Counted from the first letter of the stretch, positions 1-8,514 are shown. The stretch is DNA of 64,000 bases from Desulfofalx alkaliphila DSM 12257 (GCF_000711975.1 NZ_KL544001.1:47306-111305); one strand, 5' to 3'. Numbers and translations: made by a program. Notes: generated by a model not told the origin, from the letters alone.

Positions 1-434
1 GAAGTGGCCAGTTCTTCAGTAACGGCCAAAACCTGCTGTGATGAGGACGATAAGGTTTGGGCCACCTCTGTTAGGGCCTCTTGGTTTTTCAAACTAATTC
101 CCAAGTTTATAACACCAATAACTTCCCCTTGGCTGTTCTTGATGGGCACTGCGTTGGCTTTAAAGGCCGTGCCATAAGCCCCGCTGGGCCTGATGGAACG
201 AATTGTTTCGCCGGTGCTAATGACCTTTGCAGCAGCCGATGCTTTTGGTATTTTTGTGCCCACCACATTATCACCCAAGGATACCTCTTTTCCGGGTATA
301 TAGGCCAGAAATTTTTCTGTGTCAGTGAGCAGCAGGAGACAATCCATAGGAATTAATTCCTTAATAAGTGGCAGTACTTTTTCCAATGCAATTAATTCTG
401 AATATGTGAAGGTGCTATCTATATTAATCTCCAT
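1..434 (-). CDS. Methyl-accepting chemotaxis protein, soluble type (3' end outside window)
   Basis: The minus-strand frame opens with ATG at 434, just after a GGGAGGGGGGG Shine-Dalgarno (SD) run, and stays open to base 1, so the C-terminal signalling domain lies outside. About 144 residues are visible. The first ~110 form a sensory domain with no membrane segment or signal peptide, including the stretch GTAFKANAVPIKNSQGEVIG typical of PAS/Cache-like folds. It then enters a Ser/Gln/Glu-rich helix (SSSSQQVLAVTEELATS) like the start of a methyl-accepting coiled coil. I infer a cytoplasmic chemoreceptor that senses an internal signal. The family call rests on the helix entry and is moderate. Confidence 0.7.
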   Translation of the reverse strand, partial: MEINIDSTFTYSELIALEKVLPLIKELIPMDCLLLLTDTEKFLAYIPGKEVSLGDNVVGTKIPKASAAAKVISTGETIRSIRPSGAYGTAFKANAVPIKNSQGEVIGVINLGISLKNQEALTEVAQTLSSSSQQVLAVTEELAT

Positions 435-564
435 TTCCCCCCCTCCCAAATTAAGTATTGTTTACAATAACATATTATATAGGATAGGCACTGCAACATA
501 TGTAACCCCAGATACATATGTAATTGAAGATATCTAAACAATTAACTTCAGACCTGGTCCCAAT

Positions 565-578
565 CACCTGCACAGGTG
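565..578. promoter_or_regulatory. 14-bp palindrome in the divergent gap 435-829
   Basis: CACCTG-CA-CAGGTG is a perfect inverted repeat in the 395-bp space between the divergent chemoreceptor and the Crp/Fnr gene. It could be an operator, but no regulator is assigned. The rest of the gap is AT-rich. It contains a short direct repeat of ACATATGTA near 497 and 521, and I see no further gene in it. Confidence 0.3.
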
Positions 579-829
579 CTATATTTATGTTAAAATCATC
601 TTAAAGACAGGGTCATATTACCGCATACAAAAAAGTATGTGAAGGGAATACTTTACTTCTGCGGCCCGTCAAAGGCCCCATTTAAAATAGATTACGGAAA
701 ACCACTGGGGAACTGCCTGAAAAGGTTTCTCTTTTGCCTTTCTGTGATATATATATTGATACAATTATAAGCTGCCCGTAATTTAGAGATACTACAAGAG
801 TTGAAAATATTTTTTTATGGAGGGATAAT

Positions 830-1540
830 ATGGAGGATGATAAGGTATTTCTATCCACTTCCCCTTGGGTTAAATCCCTGCTATTTGAGCCGGAAAGTAT
901 AAGTGCAGATGACCGGTCTTTTATAGATAGTATTGGCGTAAAAAAGTGTTATGCTAAGGGAACCTTAATTATAACCATGGGCAGCAGGGGTGAAAAAATG
1001 TACTTTCTCCATAAAGGCATGATTCGCTACTATATGTTGAGTGTAGAAGGTACAGAAAAACCGGTTATTTATGCCGCCGCAGGCTGCTTTGTGGGTGAGG
1101 AAGCATATTTTCACAACCAGCCTACCATTTACAATGCCATGGCCATGGAAAATGTGGAGGTGACGGAGATCAGCAGTAAATATCGGGAGGAAATTCTCTC
1201 CCGCACCGGTTTATCCCAGCTGTTGATCAGGTCATTGAGCATTAAAGCCCGCATACTGGCCCACCAAATAGAAGACTTGGCCTTTCGCAACACCACAGAA
1301 AAGCTCTCCCGTTTATTATACTGCCTCTGGCTGGAGTCCCGGGATGACAATGACAAGAATAAGGCCATTAAGGCAACCATTACCCAACAGGAACTGGCCT
1401 CCATCGCCGGCGCTCACCGGGTGTCTATAACCAATGCCATTTCCAAGCTTAAAAAAGACGGCATAATATCTACCGGCCGAGACGGGGCCATAGTGGTGGA
1501 AAAACCCGATAAATTAAGGGAATATGGCTTTTGGGTGTAA
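830..1540 (+). CDS. Crp/Fnr-family transcriptional regulator
   Basis: A 236-residue protein with the two-domain plan of Crp/Fnr regulators. Residues ~35-130 form a cyclic-nucleotide-binding-type beta barrel (GTLIITMGSRGEKMYFLHKG, then GCFVGEEAYFHNQPT). A long dimer helix follows, then a winged helix-turn-helix near 185-225 (TITQQELASIAGAHRVSITN AISKL). No N-terminal cysteine cluster of the Fnr type is seen, so the effector is not an iron-sulfur centre and remains unknown; CprK-type regulators share this layout. The ATG follows GGAGGG at 820-825. It lies alone, 100 bp ahead of ilvN. Confidence 0.85.
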   Translation: MEDDKVFLSTSPWVKSLLFEPESISADDRSFIDSIGVKKCYAKGTLIITMGSRGEKMYFLHKGMIRYYMLSVEGTEKPVIYAAAGCFVGEEAYFHNQPTIYNAMAMENVEVTEISSKYREEILSRTGLSQLLIRSLSIKARILAHQIEDLAFRNTTEKLSRLLYCLWLESRDDNDKNKAIKATITQQELASIAGAHRVSITNAISKLKKDGIISTGRDGAIVVEKPDKLREYGFWV

Positions 1541-1643
1541 GTGTCAGGTATTCTGTATAGCAAAGTTATCTATGGTATGATAAAATATACACTGAATGTA
1601 GACAAGAATAATGAAGGCTAAAACCCTACAGGCAGGTGTAACC

Positions 1644-2138
1644 ATGAAGTATAGTCTTGCGGTTTTGGTTATTAACAGGCCAGGTGTACTGGCACGGATT
1701 TCCGGACTGCTGTCCCGGCGGATGTTCAACATAGAAAGCATAGCCGCCGGTTTAACGGAAGACCCCGATATCACCCGTATTACGGTGGTGGTGAAGGGGG
1801 ATGAGCAGGTGCTGGACCAGGTGATGAAGCAGTTGTCTAAACTGGTTGATGTAATTAAAATTTTGCGTATAGAGGGTCCGGACGCCATTAATCGTGAACT
1901 GGCCCTGATTAAGGTGCGGGCCAACCCCGATAAAAGATCGGACATAGTGGATATAGTTGAAATATTCCGGGCTAAAATTGTAGATGTAAGCCGTGAAACA
2001 ATGGTGATCGAGTTGACCGGGGACGAGCAGAAAATTGATGCCCTCTGTGAGGTGTTGCGTGACCATGGTATTGTAGAAATGGTCCGCACCGGCAAAATTA
2101 CCCTTTCCCGCAAATCAATAGCTGCTAAGGACGGCTAA
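1644..2138 (+). CDS. ilvN: Acetolactate synthase regulatory (small) subunit
   Basis: About 164 residues. The N-terminal ACT domain (YSLAVLVINRPGVLARISGL) and the C-terminal half (ELALIKVRANPDKRSDI) match IlvN/IlvH, the regulatory subunit that gives acetohydroxyacid synthase its valine feedback inhibition in branched-chain amino acid synthesis. An in-frame ATG lies upstream at 1611, but homologues begin near MKYSLAVLV, so I chose 1644. The SD is weak (AGGCAGGTG). The catalytic partner ilvB is not adjacent, which is unusual because the two are normally one operon. The gene stands between a Crp/Fnr regulator and a toxin-antitoxin pair. Confidence 0.9.
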   Translation: MKYSLAVLVINRPGVLARISGLLSRRMFNIESIAAGLTEDPDITRITVVVKGDEQVLDQVMKQLSKLVDVIKILRIEGPDAINRELALIKVRANPDKRSDIVDIVEIFRAKIVDVSRETMVIELTGDEQKIDALCEVLRDHGIVEMVRTGKITLSRKSIAAKDG

Positions 2139-2213
2139 AGGCGGTATCATAAAATTTACTTTTGTGTATATAATTAATACCATAGATGTTTTGGTACTAA
2201 GGGGGTATGTTGG

Positions 2214-2480
2214 GTGGATTACAAAAAAATAGAGGTGTGCTTACCCGACAATCTGGTAAATGAAATAGACGGGCTGGCCCAAAAGGAAGACATTGATCGG
2301 GCGGAGTTGGTGCGTAAAGCAATGTCGGCCTACATTAGGGAAAGAAAGCGTTGGTACTTAAGGGAACAAATGAAAATTGGCTATATGGAAATGGCTAACA
2401 TAAACCTGCAGTTGGCCTTGGAACAAGCTAGGCTGGAAGCGGAAGCCGACGAGTACCTGCCCGCTGCGGAGGGTAACTAA
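2214..2480 (+). CDS. Ribbon-helix-helix antitoxin, MazE/NdoAI type
   Basis: An 88-residue protein starting at GTG 2214 behind GGGGGT. The N-terminus (KKIEVCLPDNLVNEIDGLAQ) is a ribbon-helix-helix DNA-binding fold. The C-terminal helix is acidic (ALEQARLEAEADEYLPAAEG), as expected of a MazF-neutralising tail. Its stop TAA abuts the ATG of the toxin gene with no gap, so the two are translationally coupled. In Bacillus and relatives the equivalent gene pair is chromosomal, well conserved and autoregulated through the antitoxin. Function is inferred from fold plus neighbour. Confidence 0.88.
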   Translation: MDYKKIEVCLPDNLVNEIDGLAQKEDIDRAELVRKAMSAYIRERKRWYLREQMKIGYMEMANINLQLALEQARLEAEADEYLPAAEGN

Positions 2481-2831
2481 ATGCACATGAAGCGGGGGGA
2501 CATTTTCTATGCCGATTTAAGCCCGGTGGTAGGTTCTGAACAAGGCGGTACTCGACCGGTGCTGATTTTACAAAATGATATTGGCAACCAGTACAGCCCC
2601 ACCACCATTGTGGCAGCCATTACCTCTCAAATTGCCAAAGCCAAACTGCCCACACATGTGGAAATTAGCGGGGCTGTAAGTGGATTAAACAAGGATTCTG
2701 TGGTACTGCTTGAACAACTGCGTACCATTGATAAAAGCAGGCTGCAGCAGCGAGTGAGTTCATTAAATGATGAATTGATGGCAGAGGTTGCCAGGGCCAT
2801 TGAAATAAGTTTGGGTTTAATTGAGCTATAG
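2481..2831 (+). CDS. ndoA: MazF/NdoA-type endoribonuclease toxin
   Basis: A 116-residue protein of the PemK/MazF family, full length. The diagnostic N-terminus [20 protein letters not shown] and the following RPVLILQND hold the conserved Arg and substrate-loop residues. The central [10 protein letters not shown] and LPTHVEI strands and [10 protein letters not shown] are also conserved. These enzymes cut mRNA at short specific sequences (UACAU in the Bacillus enzyme), causing reversible growth arrest in stress. The ATG follows the antitoxin stop directly, and an intrinsic terminator follows the gene. Confidence 0.93.
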   Translation: MHMKRGDIFYADLSPVVGSEQGGTRPVLILQNDIGNQYSPTTIVAAITSQIAKAKLPTHVEISGAVSGLNKDSVVLLEQLRTIDKSRLQQRVSSLNDELMAEVARAIEISLGLIEL

Positions 2832-2841
2832 ATAGAATAGG

Positions 2842-2867
2842 AACAGCGCAAATTTGCGTTGTTTTTT
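2842..2867 (+). terminator. Intrinsic terminator after the mazEF-type pair
   Basis: AACAGCGCAAA pairs with TTTGCGTTGTT (one G-U) as an almost loop-less hairpin followed by a T run. Confidence 0.75.
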
Positions 2868-2969
2868 ATTTTCCGGCAAGACAAGGATATGTTAAAGGCA
2901 TAGGCAGGGGTCGCGGTGACCCATTGCTGCCGAAGGATAAGCCTAAAAGAGCGAAGAGAGGTGCTTAAT

Positions 2970-3689
2970 TTGCTTAAACCGATAATAGGCATCAGCTGCT
3001 GCTATGATGAACCCCTTGGCCGCCTATGGCTTAATAAACCGTATGTGGAGGCGGTAATGGCTGCCGGGGGTATTGCGGTGGTGCTGCCGGTGCTAAATAA
3101 AAGCAGTGATATAGATGATATGTTAGAATTTTGCAGGGCAGTGATTTTGCCGGGCGGAGGGGATATAGATCCCCTTCTTTTTGGTGAAGAGCCGCAAGCT
3201 GCCAATGGAGAAATATGCCCTTACCGGGACGGTTTTGAGCTGGAACTGGCCCGACGGGCAATGGACAGGAATATACCCCTGCTTGGTATTTGCCGCGGAA
3301 TGCAGGTGCTTAATGTGGCTGCCGGCGGAACTGTTTGCCAAGATATAACTAACCAAATAAAAAACCCCATAAAACACTTTCAACAGGCTCCCCGTTGGTA
3401 CCCCACCCACACCCTTACACCGGTTGAAGGCACAAGGCTAGAAAAGATAATTGGTAGGGCTCCGGTAAAGGTAAACAGTTATCACCACCAAATGATAGGA
3501 AAAATAGGTGACCGGTTTAAAATATCCGCCTATGCCCCCGATGGAGTGGTAGAGGCCATAGAAGATCAAGATAATAATAAATTTATTGTGGGCGTACAGT
3601 ACCATCCCGAAACAATGTGGAAAACCGATGCTAAAGCACTGGCCTTGTTTGAAAGTCTTGTGGAGTCCGCTAGGGTGGCACGGAAATGA
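2970..3689 (+). CDS. Class I glutamine-amidotransferase-like hydrolase (peptidase C26, PuuD-like)
   Basis: About 239 residues with a single class I glutamine amidotransferase fold. The nucleophile elbow is GICRGMQVLNVAAGG, with the catalytic Cys in GICRG; the His is in VQYHPET with the Glu two residues later. This subgroup includes gamma-glutamyl-gamma-aminobutyrate hydrolase (PuuD) and other gamma-glutamyl hydrolases, so the activity is likely hydrolysis of a gamma-glutamyl amide; the substrate is not shown. I chose TTG at 2970 because AGAGAGG lies 8 nt before it; the ATG at 2916 has no good SD. It has no obvious metabolic partner next to it. Confidence 0.85.
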   Translation: MLKPIIGISCCYDEPLGRLWLNKPYVEAVMAAGGIAVVLPVLNKSSDIDDMLEFCRAVILPGGGDIDPLLFGEEPQAANGEICPYRDGFELELARRAMDRNIPLLGICRGMQVLNVAAGGTVCQDITNQIKNPIKHFQQAPRWYPTHTLTPVEGTRLEKIIGRAPVKVNSYHHQMIGKIGDRFKISAYAPDGVVEAIEDQDNNKFIVGVQYHPETMWKTDAKALALFESLVESARVARK

Positions 3690-3939
3690 AAAAACTTACA
3701 AAGGATATATATAATAAACCTAAATGTGAAAATAATCACATACAAGAGAAATGTGTCGATAATTAACGAAAAACAAGAAAAATCTAAAATATTTATCAAC
3801 AAGGAGGAATTTGGACAAAACTAGCGAATATAGGCTTTTGAAACTGCAAATTGACATTGAAAAAAATTACTAAGGTTAATGAAAAGTATTGTCGAATATT
3901 GCAAAGCCGAATTAAGAATGTCTGGAGTGATAAGCTTTT

Positions 3940-5064
3940 ATGCAGGCTTTAGTTGGGGGTACTGTTTATACCGTTACCAACGGGGTGATAGAAAATGGCA
4001 CTGTATTGATAGACGGGGGCAAAATTATAGAGGTGGGTGAGAAGGTTGCCATACCGGCCGGCTGTACCCTTGTAGATGTTTCCGGTAAGAAGGTGTTTCC
4101 GGGCTTAATTGATGCCCACACACACCTGGGAATATTTGAGGAGGTATACCGCGTGGAAGGCAGCGACGGTAACGAAACCAGTGATCCGGTAACCCCTGAA
4201 TTAAGGGCCGTAGATGCCATAAACCCCGGTGATGCCGCCTTTGCAGATGCCCTGTCCGGTGGGGTTACAACTGTGGTCATCGGGCCGGGCAGTGCCAATG
4301 TCATTGGTGGGGAAATGGTGGTTTTAAAAACCGCCGGTAATTTGGTGGATAAAATGGTGGTGAAAAAGGCCGGTATAAAGGCCGCCCTGGGGGAAAACCC
4401 CAAAAGGGTATATGGTGGCGATAAAAAGGCCCCCATAACCAGGATGGCAAACGCCTTGCTCTTGCGCCGGGCCCTGGCAGAGACAATTAACTTTATAGAA
4501 AAAAAATCAAATGAACGCAACTTGAAATTAGAAGCTTTGGTGCCTGTTATTGAAGGTAAACTGCCCTTGAGGATACATGCCCACCGGGCCGACGATATTG
4601 CCACTGCTGTCCGCATTGCCAAAGAATTCAATATTAAAATTACCATTGAGCATTGCACAGAGGGCTATAAGGTGGCGGATTTACTGGCTGAAAACAATAT
4701 ACCTGTCGTCATCGGGCCCATTATTACCAACCGCGCCAAGGTGGAGTTGCAGGGGGTCAGTCTCCAAAATGCTGCGGCACTGCATGCCGCAGGAGTAAAG
4801 TTTGCTATTATGACAGATCATCCGGAAGTACCAATCCACTACTTATCATTGTCGGCAGCACTGACATTGCGGGCCGGCTTACCTGAGGAGGAAATGCTTA
4901 AAGCCATAACCATCAATGCCGCGGAAATATTGGGCTTAGAAGACCGTTTGGGAAGCATAGAGGCTAATAAGGATGCCGACCTAATAGTGACGAATTACCC
5001 ACTGTATGACATTCGCTGTCAAGTGGAACAGCTTTATATACAAGGGGAGAGAGTTAATTGGTAA
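3940..5064 (+). CDS. Amidohydrolase (imidazolonepropionase-like)
   Basis: A 374-residue amidohydrolase-superfamily protein. It starts with the composite beta-sandwich (GTVYTVTNGVIENGTVLIDG), then the metal motif FPGLIDAHTHLG. Further candidate metal ligands are HAHRAD near 211, TIEHCTEG near 235 and the late Asp in MTDHPEVP. The C-terminal strand pair (GSIEANKDADLIVTNYPL) closes the sandwich. It resembles uncharacterised imidazolonepropionase-related hydrolases of clostridia and archaea; substrate unknown. The start ATG is preceded by GGAG. The 250-bp gap before it is AT-rich and holds no gene I can support. Confidence 0.85.
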   Translation: MQALVGGTVYTVTNGVIENGTVLIDGGKIIEVGEKVAIPAGCTLVDVSGKKVFPGLIDAHTHLGIFEEVYRVEGSDGNETSDPVTPELRAVDAINPGDAAFADALSGGVTTVVIGPGSANVIGGEMVVLKTAGNLVDKMVVKKAGIKAALGENPKRVYGGDKKAPITRMANALLLRRALAETINFIEKKSNERNLKLEALVPVIEGKLPLRIHAHRADDIATAVRIAKEFNIKITIEHCTEGYKVADLLAENNIPVVIGPIITNRAKVELQGVSLQNAAALHAAGVKFAIMTDHPEVPIHYLSLSAALTLRAGLPEEEMLKAITINAAEILGLEDRLGSIEANKDADLIVTNYPLYDIRCQVEQLYIQGERVNW

Positions 5065-5127
5065 TTAGAAAAAAGCCGGCAATTAGCAGTATATATATAA
5101 AACGCCTGGGGGTTGGAGGTATTTCTT

Positions 5128-5529
5128 ATGAAAAAGAATAAGTTTAAAATACTGGTGGTAGATGACCAACCCGGATTGAGATACTTAATGGAGGTTATCC
5201 TGCGAGAGACCGGTCATCAAACCCAAACCGCTGAAAATGGTTTAGATGCCCTTGAAAAGGCTCGTCATTTTAAGCCGGATTTGGTGTTCATGGATATAAG
5301 AATGCCGGTAATGGATGGTTTGGAGGCGCTGGGTAAAATTAAAATTATGCTGCCTAACACAGAAGTAATTATGATGACTGCCAATAGTACAGAGGATTCC
5401 TTCAGTACGGCCATGCAAAAGGGGGCCTTTAAATGTATGGCCAAACCCTTTGACGTGGAGGATATTAGAAAAACCATTGATGAATTTATCTGGGAAAAGG
5501 AAAAAACCAGTGATACCTTCGCCTTGTAA
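5128..5529 (+). CDS. Single-domain response regulator, Spo0F-like
   Basis: About 133 residues forming one receiver domain and nothing else. The acid pocket is VVDDQPG, the phosphoacceptor Asp is in DLVFMDIRMPVMDG, the Thr is in VIMMTAN and the Lys is in CMAKPFDVEDI. The full-length match to a lone receiver suggests a phosphorelay intermediate such as Spo0F, in keeping with the sporulation genes elsewhere in the window. A chemotaxis role (CheY) is possible but less likely from the motifs. ATG 5128 is chosen because GGAGG ends 8 nt upstream; a TTG at 5113 lies ahead of that SD. A terminator follows. Confidence 0.85.
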   Translation: MKKNKFKILVVDDQPGLRYLMEVILRETGHQTQTAENGLDALEKARHFKPDLVFMDIRMPVMDGLEALGKIKIMLPNTEVIMMTANSTEDSFSTAMQKGAFKCMAKPFDVEDIRKTIDEFIWEKEKTSDTFAL

Positions 5530-5560
5530 GGGCCAACCTGTTACAAGTAAATACTTTTGG

Positions 5561-5592
5561 TTAAAAGAGTGCCATAGGGTACTCTTTTAATA
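5561..5592 (+). terminator. Intrinsic terminator after the receiver gene
   Basis: TTAAAAGAGT and ACTCTTTTAA form the stem around GCCATAGGGT. It is followed by TAATTATTTA, so the tail is only partly T-rich. Confidence 0.6.
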
Positions 5593-5614
5593 ATTATTTA
5601 TAAGGGGTTTTCCC

Positions 5615-5740
5615 ATAGATGCCGTCACTGTGGTATTATTGGTATGTTATTTTTTCTCGGCTCTGTTTATAATAAACATAGTATTGACCAGGGCCGGATT
5701 ATCCTCTGTGGCATGGAAGCTTAGGGAAATAATTATTTAG
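5615..5740 (+). CDS. Possible small membrane protein with an AUA start (41 aa)
   Basis: A short frame encodes a strongly hydrophobic helix (VTVVLLVCYFFSALFIINIV) followed by a basic tail ending in KLREIII. It has no ATG. GTG at 5630 lacks an SD, whereas AAGGGG at 5602-5607 sits 7 nt before an in-frame ATA at 5615, so initiation at AUA is one reading. The stop lies 16 nt before tsaE. I cannot identify a family. It could also be non-coding leader. Confidence 0.3.
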   Translation: MDAVTVVLLVCYFFSALFIINIVLTRAGLSSVAWKLREIII

Positions 5741-5756
5741 GTAAGGGATGTTAGCG

Positions 5757-6230
5757 ATGAATGTATTAACAACAAATTCAGCGGAAGAGACAAGGCAGGT
5801 AGGGGTTTTACTGGGAAGATTATTTGAACCGGGGGATATTTTATGCATGTATGGGGATTTGGGAGCAGGGAAAACTGCCTTATCCCAAGGGGTGGCCCTG
5901 GGTTTGAATGTTAACGAACATGTAACCAGTCCTACTTTTACCTTGATTAACGAATATCAAGGCAGAATCCCCTTATATCACATGGATGTGTACCGGCTGG
6001 GGGGGCCCGATGAGATGGACGACCTGGGCTATGAGGAATATTTCTACGGTGACGGGGTGACCTTGGTGGAATGGGCCAACCTGGTGAAGGAAGCCTTGCC
6101 CGCTGAAAGGCTGGATCTGCAGATAATTAAACGGGGGGATAATGAACGCCTGTTAAGGTTTATTCCCTGGGGCAAAAGATATAATATATTAGTTGAGGAG
6201 TTGTTAAAACTTGTACGTGCTGGGGATTGA
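5757..6230 (+). CDS. tsaE: tRNA t6A threonylcarbamoyltransferase complex ATPase TsaE
   Basis: A 157-residue P-loop ATPase of the TsaE family. The Walker A motif is GDLGAGKTALSQG, followed by the family signature SPTFTLINEY and the Walker-B-like region LYHMDVYRL. TsaE energises the TsaB-TsaD dimer that adds threonylcarbamoyl to A37 of ANN-decoding tRNAs. ATG 5757 has AAGGG 9 nt upstream; the ATG at 5748 is too close to it. The end overlaps tsaB by 20 bp, giving the classic order tsaE-tsaB-rimI-tsaD. Confidence 0.95.
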   Translation: MNVLTTNSAEETRQVGVLLGRLFEPGDILCMYGDLGAGKTALSQGVALGLNVNEHVTSPTFTLINEYQGRIPLYHMDVYRLGGPDEMDDLGYEEYFYGDGVTLVEWANLVKEALPAERLDLQIIKRGDNERLLRFIPWGKRYNILVEELLKLVRAGD

Positions 6231-6939
6231 AGCGGCTACGCCGGTGGCCGGTGTAGCAGTGATAGATGAAAAAAAGGTGCTGTCTGAAAGGTTTGTCAAT
6301 AATAAACGAACCCACTCCGTTAATTTACTGCCAATGGTAAAGGCAGCCATTGAGGAGGCCGGTATAAATAAAGAAGAGTTGGCTTGTATTGCGGTGTCTG
6401 CCGGGCCGGGTTCATTTACCGGTTTGCGTATCGGCATGACCACCGCAAAAACCCTGGCTCAAGTATGGAATATACCGGTGGCGGCGGTGCCCACCTTAGA
6501 TGCCCTGGCTTATTCCTTGGCGGGATACAAGGGTTTGATTTGTCCCATTTTAAATGCCAGAAAAAATGAAGTCTATGCGGCGGTCTACAGGGGAAGACCG
6601 GGGGAACTGGAGCGGTTGGCCGGCCCCATGGCTGTTTCCTGCGGTGAGCTTATGGAAGAGCTAAAAAAATGGACAGATGATGTTTTGTTTTTAGGTGACG
6701 GAATAGATCTATATCGGGAGCAACTGTTGCAGGAACTGGGTGAAAGAGTATTTTTTGCTCCCAGGGCAGTGGCCCTGCCCCGGGGTGCAGTGGTGGCAGA
6801 ACTTGGTTTGGAAATGTATAAAAGGCAAAGGGTGGCCTCCCCCCTGGAGGTTACGCCGGAGTACATTCGCCCCTCGGAGGCAGAGGTGAAGTGGGCTGAA
6901 AAACAAAAAGCCGGTGGTAAATGTGGCTGCGGAAATTAG
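6211..6939 (+). CDS. tsaB: t6A complex scaffold TsaB
   Basis: A 242-residue ASKHA-fold protein with the TsaB signatures LGIEAATPVAGVAVID, SAGPGSFTGLRIGM and ILNARKNEVYAA. TsaB is an inactive paralogue of TsaD and serves as its dimer partner. The TTG at 6211 lies inside the end of tsaE and has GAGGAG upstream. The 3' end overlaps rimI by 26 bp. The four-gene overlap suggests one transcript with coupled translation. Confidence 0.95.
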   Translation: MYVLGIEAATPVAGVAVIDEKKVLSERFVNNKRTHSVNLLPMVKAAIEEAGINKEELACIAVSAGPGSFTGLRIGMTTAKTLAQVWNIPVAAVPTLDALAYSLAGYKGLICPILNARKNEVYAAVYRGRPGELERLAGPMAVSCGELMEELKKWTDDVLFLGDGIDLYREQLLQELGERVFFAPRAVALPRGAVVAELGLEMYKRQRVASPLEVTPEYIRPSEAEVKWAEKQKAGGKCGCGN

Positions 6940-7384
6940 TTATACTGAGATGAAATTAGAACACCTGCCGGGTGTGCTGGTTATTGAGGAGTTGTCATTT
7001 TCAACCCCCTGGTCCCATCATGCCTTTTCATATGAAATACTACATAATAATTTTAGCTGCTACCTTGTGGCTTTAATAGGGCAGCGGGTGATTGGCTATG
7101 CGGGCATGTGGCTGGTGCTGGATGAGGCCCATGTGACTAATATTGCGGTGCACCCGGACTTTCGCAACAAAAAGGTGGGGCGGGGGCTCATGCTAAACCT
7201 TTTGGCCCATGCGGTGGCAAAGGGTGCCACAAGGATGACCTTGGAAGTGCGCCCTTCAAACACCAGGGCCTTAAGTCTGTATAAGGGCTTGGGCTTTAAA
7301 AGGAAGGGTATAAGAAAAAAGTACTATACCGATAATGACGAAGATGCCATTATCATGTGGAAAGAGGACTTGGTTCAAGGTTAA
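6914..7384 (+). CDS. rimI: Ribosomal-protein-S18-alanine N-acetyltransferase-like GNAT
   Basis: A 156-residue GNAT acetyltransferase. The acetyl-CoA loop is VHPDFRNKKVGRGLM and the C-terminal signature is LEVRPSNTRALSLYKGLGF, both typical of RimI. RimI acetylates the N-terminal Ala of ribosomal protein S18 in E. coli; its position inside the t6A operon is conserved in many bacteria. It starts at GTG 6914 within tsaB; ATG 6950 is an alternative start. Confidence 0.9.
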   Translation: MVNVAAEISYTEMKLEHLPGVLVIEELSFSTPWSHHAFSYEILHNNFSCYLVALIGQRVIGYAGMWLVLDEAHVTNIAVHPDFRNKKVGRGLMLNLLAHAVAKGATRMTLEVRPSNTRALSLYKGLGFKRKGIRKKYYTDNDEDAIIMWKEDLVQG

Positions 7385-7407
7385 TTTAGAGTTAGGTGGT
7401 TGAAAAA

Positions 7408-8430
7408 TTGAGTGTAACTATACTGGGTATTGAAACTTCCTGTGACGAAACTTCCGCTGCGGTAATAGTGGACGGAGTGACCGTCAAATCAAACATTATT
7501 GCCTCCCAGGTGGAGCTGCACCGGAAATTTGGCGGTGTTGTTCCTGAGGTGGCCTCCCGCAAGCATTTGGAGCTGATTAACCATGTTGTGCTGGAGGCCC
7601 TGCAGCAGGCGGAAATAACCCATAAAGAAATAGATGCGGTGGCGGTGACCTACGGCCCAGGCCTGGTGGGAGCCCTGCTGGTGGGTGTGGCGGCAGCCAA
7701 AGCGATGGCCTATGGTTTGCAGCTGCCCCTAATTGGCGTCAATCATATTGAAGGGCACATTTATGCCAACTTTCTTCACCGGCCCCATTTGGAATTCCCA
7801 TCCCTGTGCCTGGTGGCATCGGGAGGCCACTCTGACCTGGTGCTGATAGAGCGCCACGGCAGTTACAGGTTACTGGGCCGTACCCGGGATGATGCTGCCG
7901 GCGAGGCCTTTGACAAGGTGGCCAGGGCATTGGGCCTAGGCTATCCCGGCGGGCCCCTAATAGACAAATTGGCACGGGAAGGTGACCCCGCAGCCATTGC
8001 CATGCCCAGGGCTTACCTGGAGGAGGGCAGCTTAGACTTTAGTTTCAGCGGTTTAAAGTCTGCGGTGCTAAATTACTTAAATAGGGCACGGCAAAAGGGT
8101 TTAAAGGTAGACAAAGCCGATCTGGCAGCAGGTTTTCAACAGGCGGTTGTGGATGTGTTGGTGGATAAAACTGTCCTTGCTGCCCAAAAACACAAGGTAA
8201 AAACGGTGATGTTAGCGGGGGGAGTGGCGGCAAACAGTCAGCTGCGAAGGCAACTGCAAGGGGCAGCCCGGCAGCATAACATGCAAGTAACTTACCCACC
8301 GCCGGTGCTCTGTACCGATAACGCCGCCATGATTGCCTGTGCAGGCTACTACAAATACCTACGGGGCGATTTTGCCCCCCTGACCCTAAACGCCGTACCG
8401 GGGCTTGGCTTAGGGGCAGATAAATACTAA
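7408..8430 (+). CDS. tsaD: tRNA N6-threonylcarbamoyladenosine synthase TsaD
   Basis: About 340 residues of the Kae1/TsaD family, full length. The metal-binding motif [10 protein letters not shown], the nucleotide-binding segments [13 protein letters not shown] and [10 protein letters not shown], and the late [14 protein letters not shown] are all present. It transfers the threonylcarbamoyl group from the AMP intermediate to tRNA A37. TTG 7408 is preferred over GTG 7396 because AGGTGG lies 8 nt upstream. It is the last gene of the operon. Confidence 0.95.
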   Translation: MSVTILGIETSCDETSAAVIVDGVTVKSNIIASQVELHRKFGGVVPEVASRKHLELINHVVLEALQQAEITHKEIDAVAVTYGPGLVGALLVGVAAAKAMAYGLQLPLIGVNHIEGHIYANFLHRPHLEFPSLCLVASGGHSDLVLIERHGSYRLLGRTRDDAAGEAFDKVARALGLGYPGGPLIDKLAREGDPAAIAMPRAYLEEGSLDFSFSGLKSAVLNYLNRARQKGLKVDKADLAAGFQQAVVDVLVDKTVLAAQKHKVKTVMLAGGVAANSQLRRQLQGAARQHNMQVTYPPPVLCTDNAAMIACAGYYKYLRGDFAPLTLNAVPGLGLGADKY

Positions 8431-8470
8431 TATTTATAACTGACATATAATTCACATTTTCCCACCGTCT

Positions 8471-8514
8471 TGTGGATGTTTGGTTGTGGATAATGTTGAT
8501 AAGTCTGTGTATAA
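8471..8514 (-). promoter_or_regulatory. Cluster of DnaA-box-like sites
   Basis: Read on the minus strand, 8485-8493 is TTATCCACA, the exact DnaA consensus, and 8506-8514 is TTATACACA, a match to TTWTNCACA. A third site at 8471-8479 (ACATCCACA) matches 7 of 9. All three point the same way within 44 bp of the 283-bp gap between tsaD and the CoA ligase. No dnaA or dnaN lies nearby, so this is not obviously the origin; it could be a DnaA-binding regulatory or titration site. The rest of the gap shows no gene. Confidence 0.45.

Noticed and set aside
3811-3873. A 20-codon frame from TTG behind AAGGAGG in the gap before the amidohydrolase
   Set aside because: The SD-start spacing is only 3 nt and the peptide matches nothing I know.
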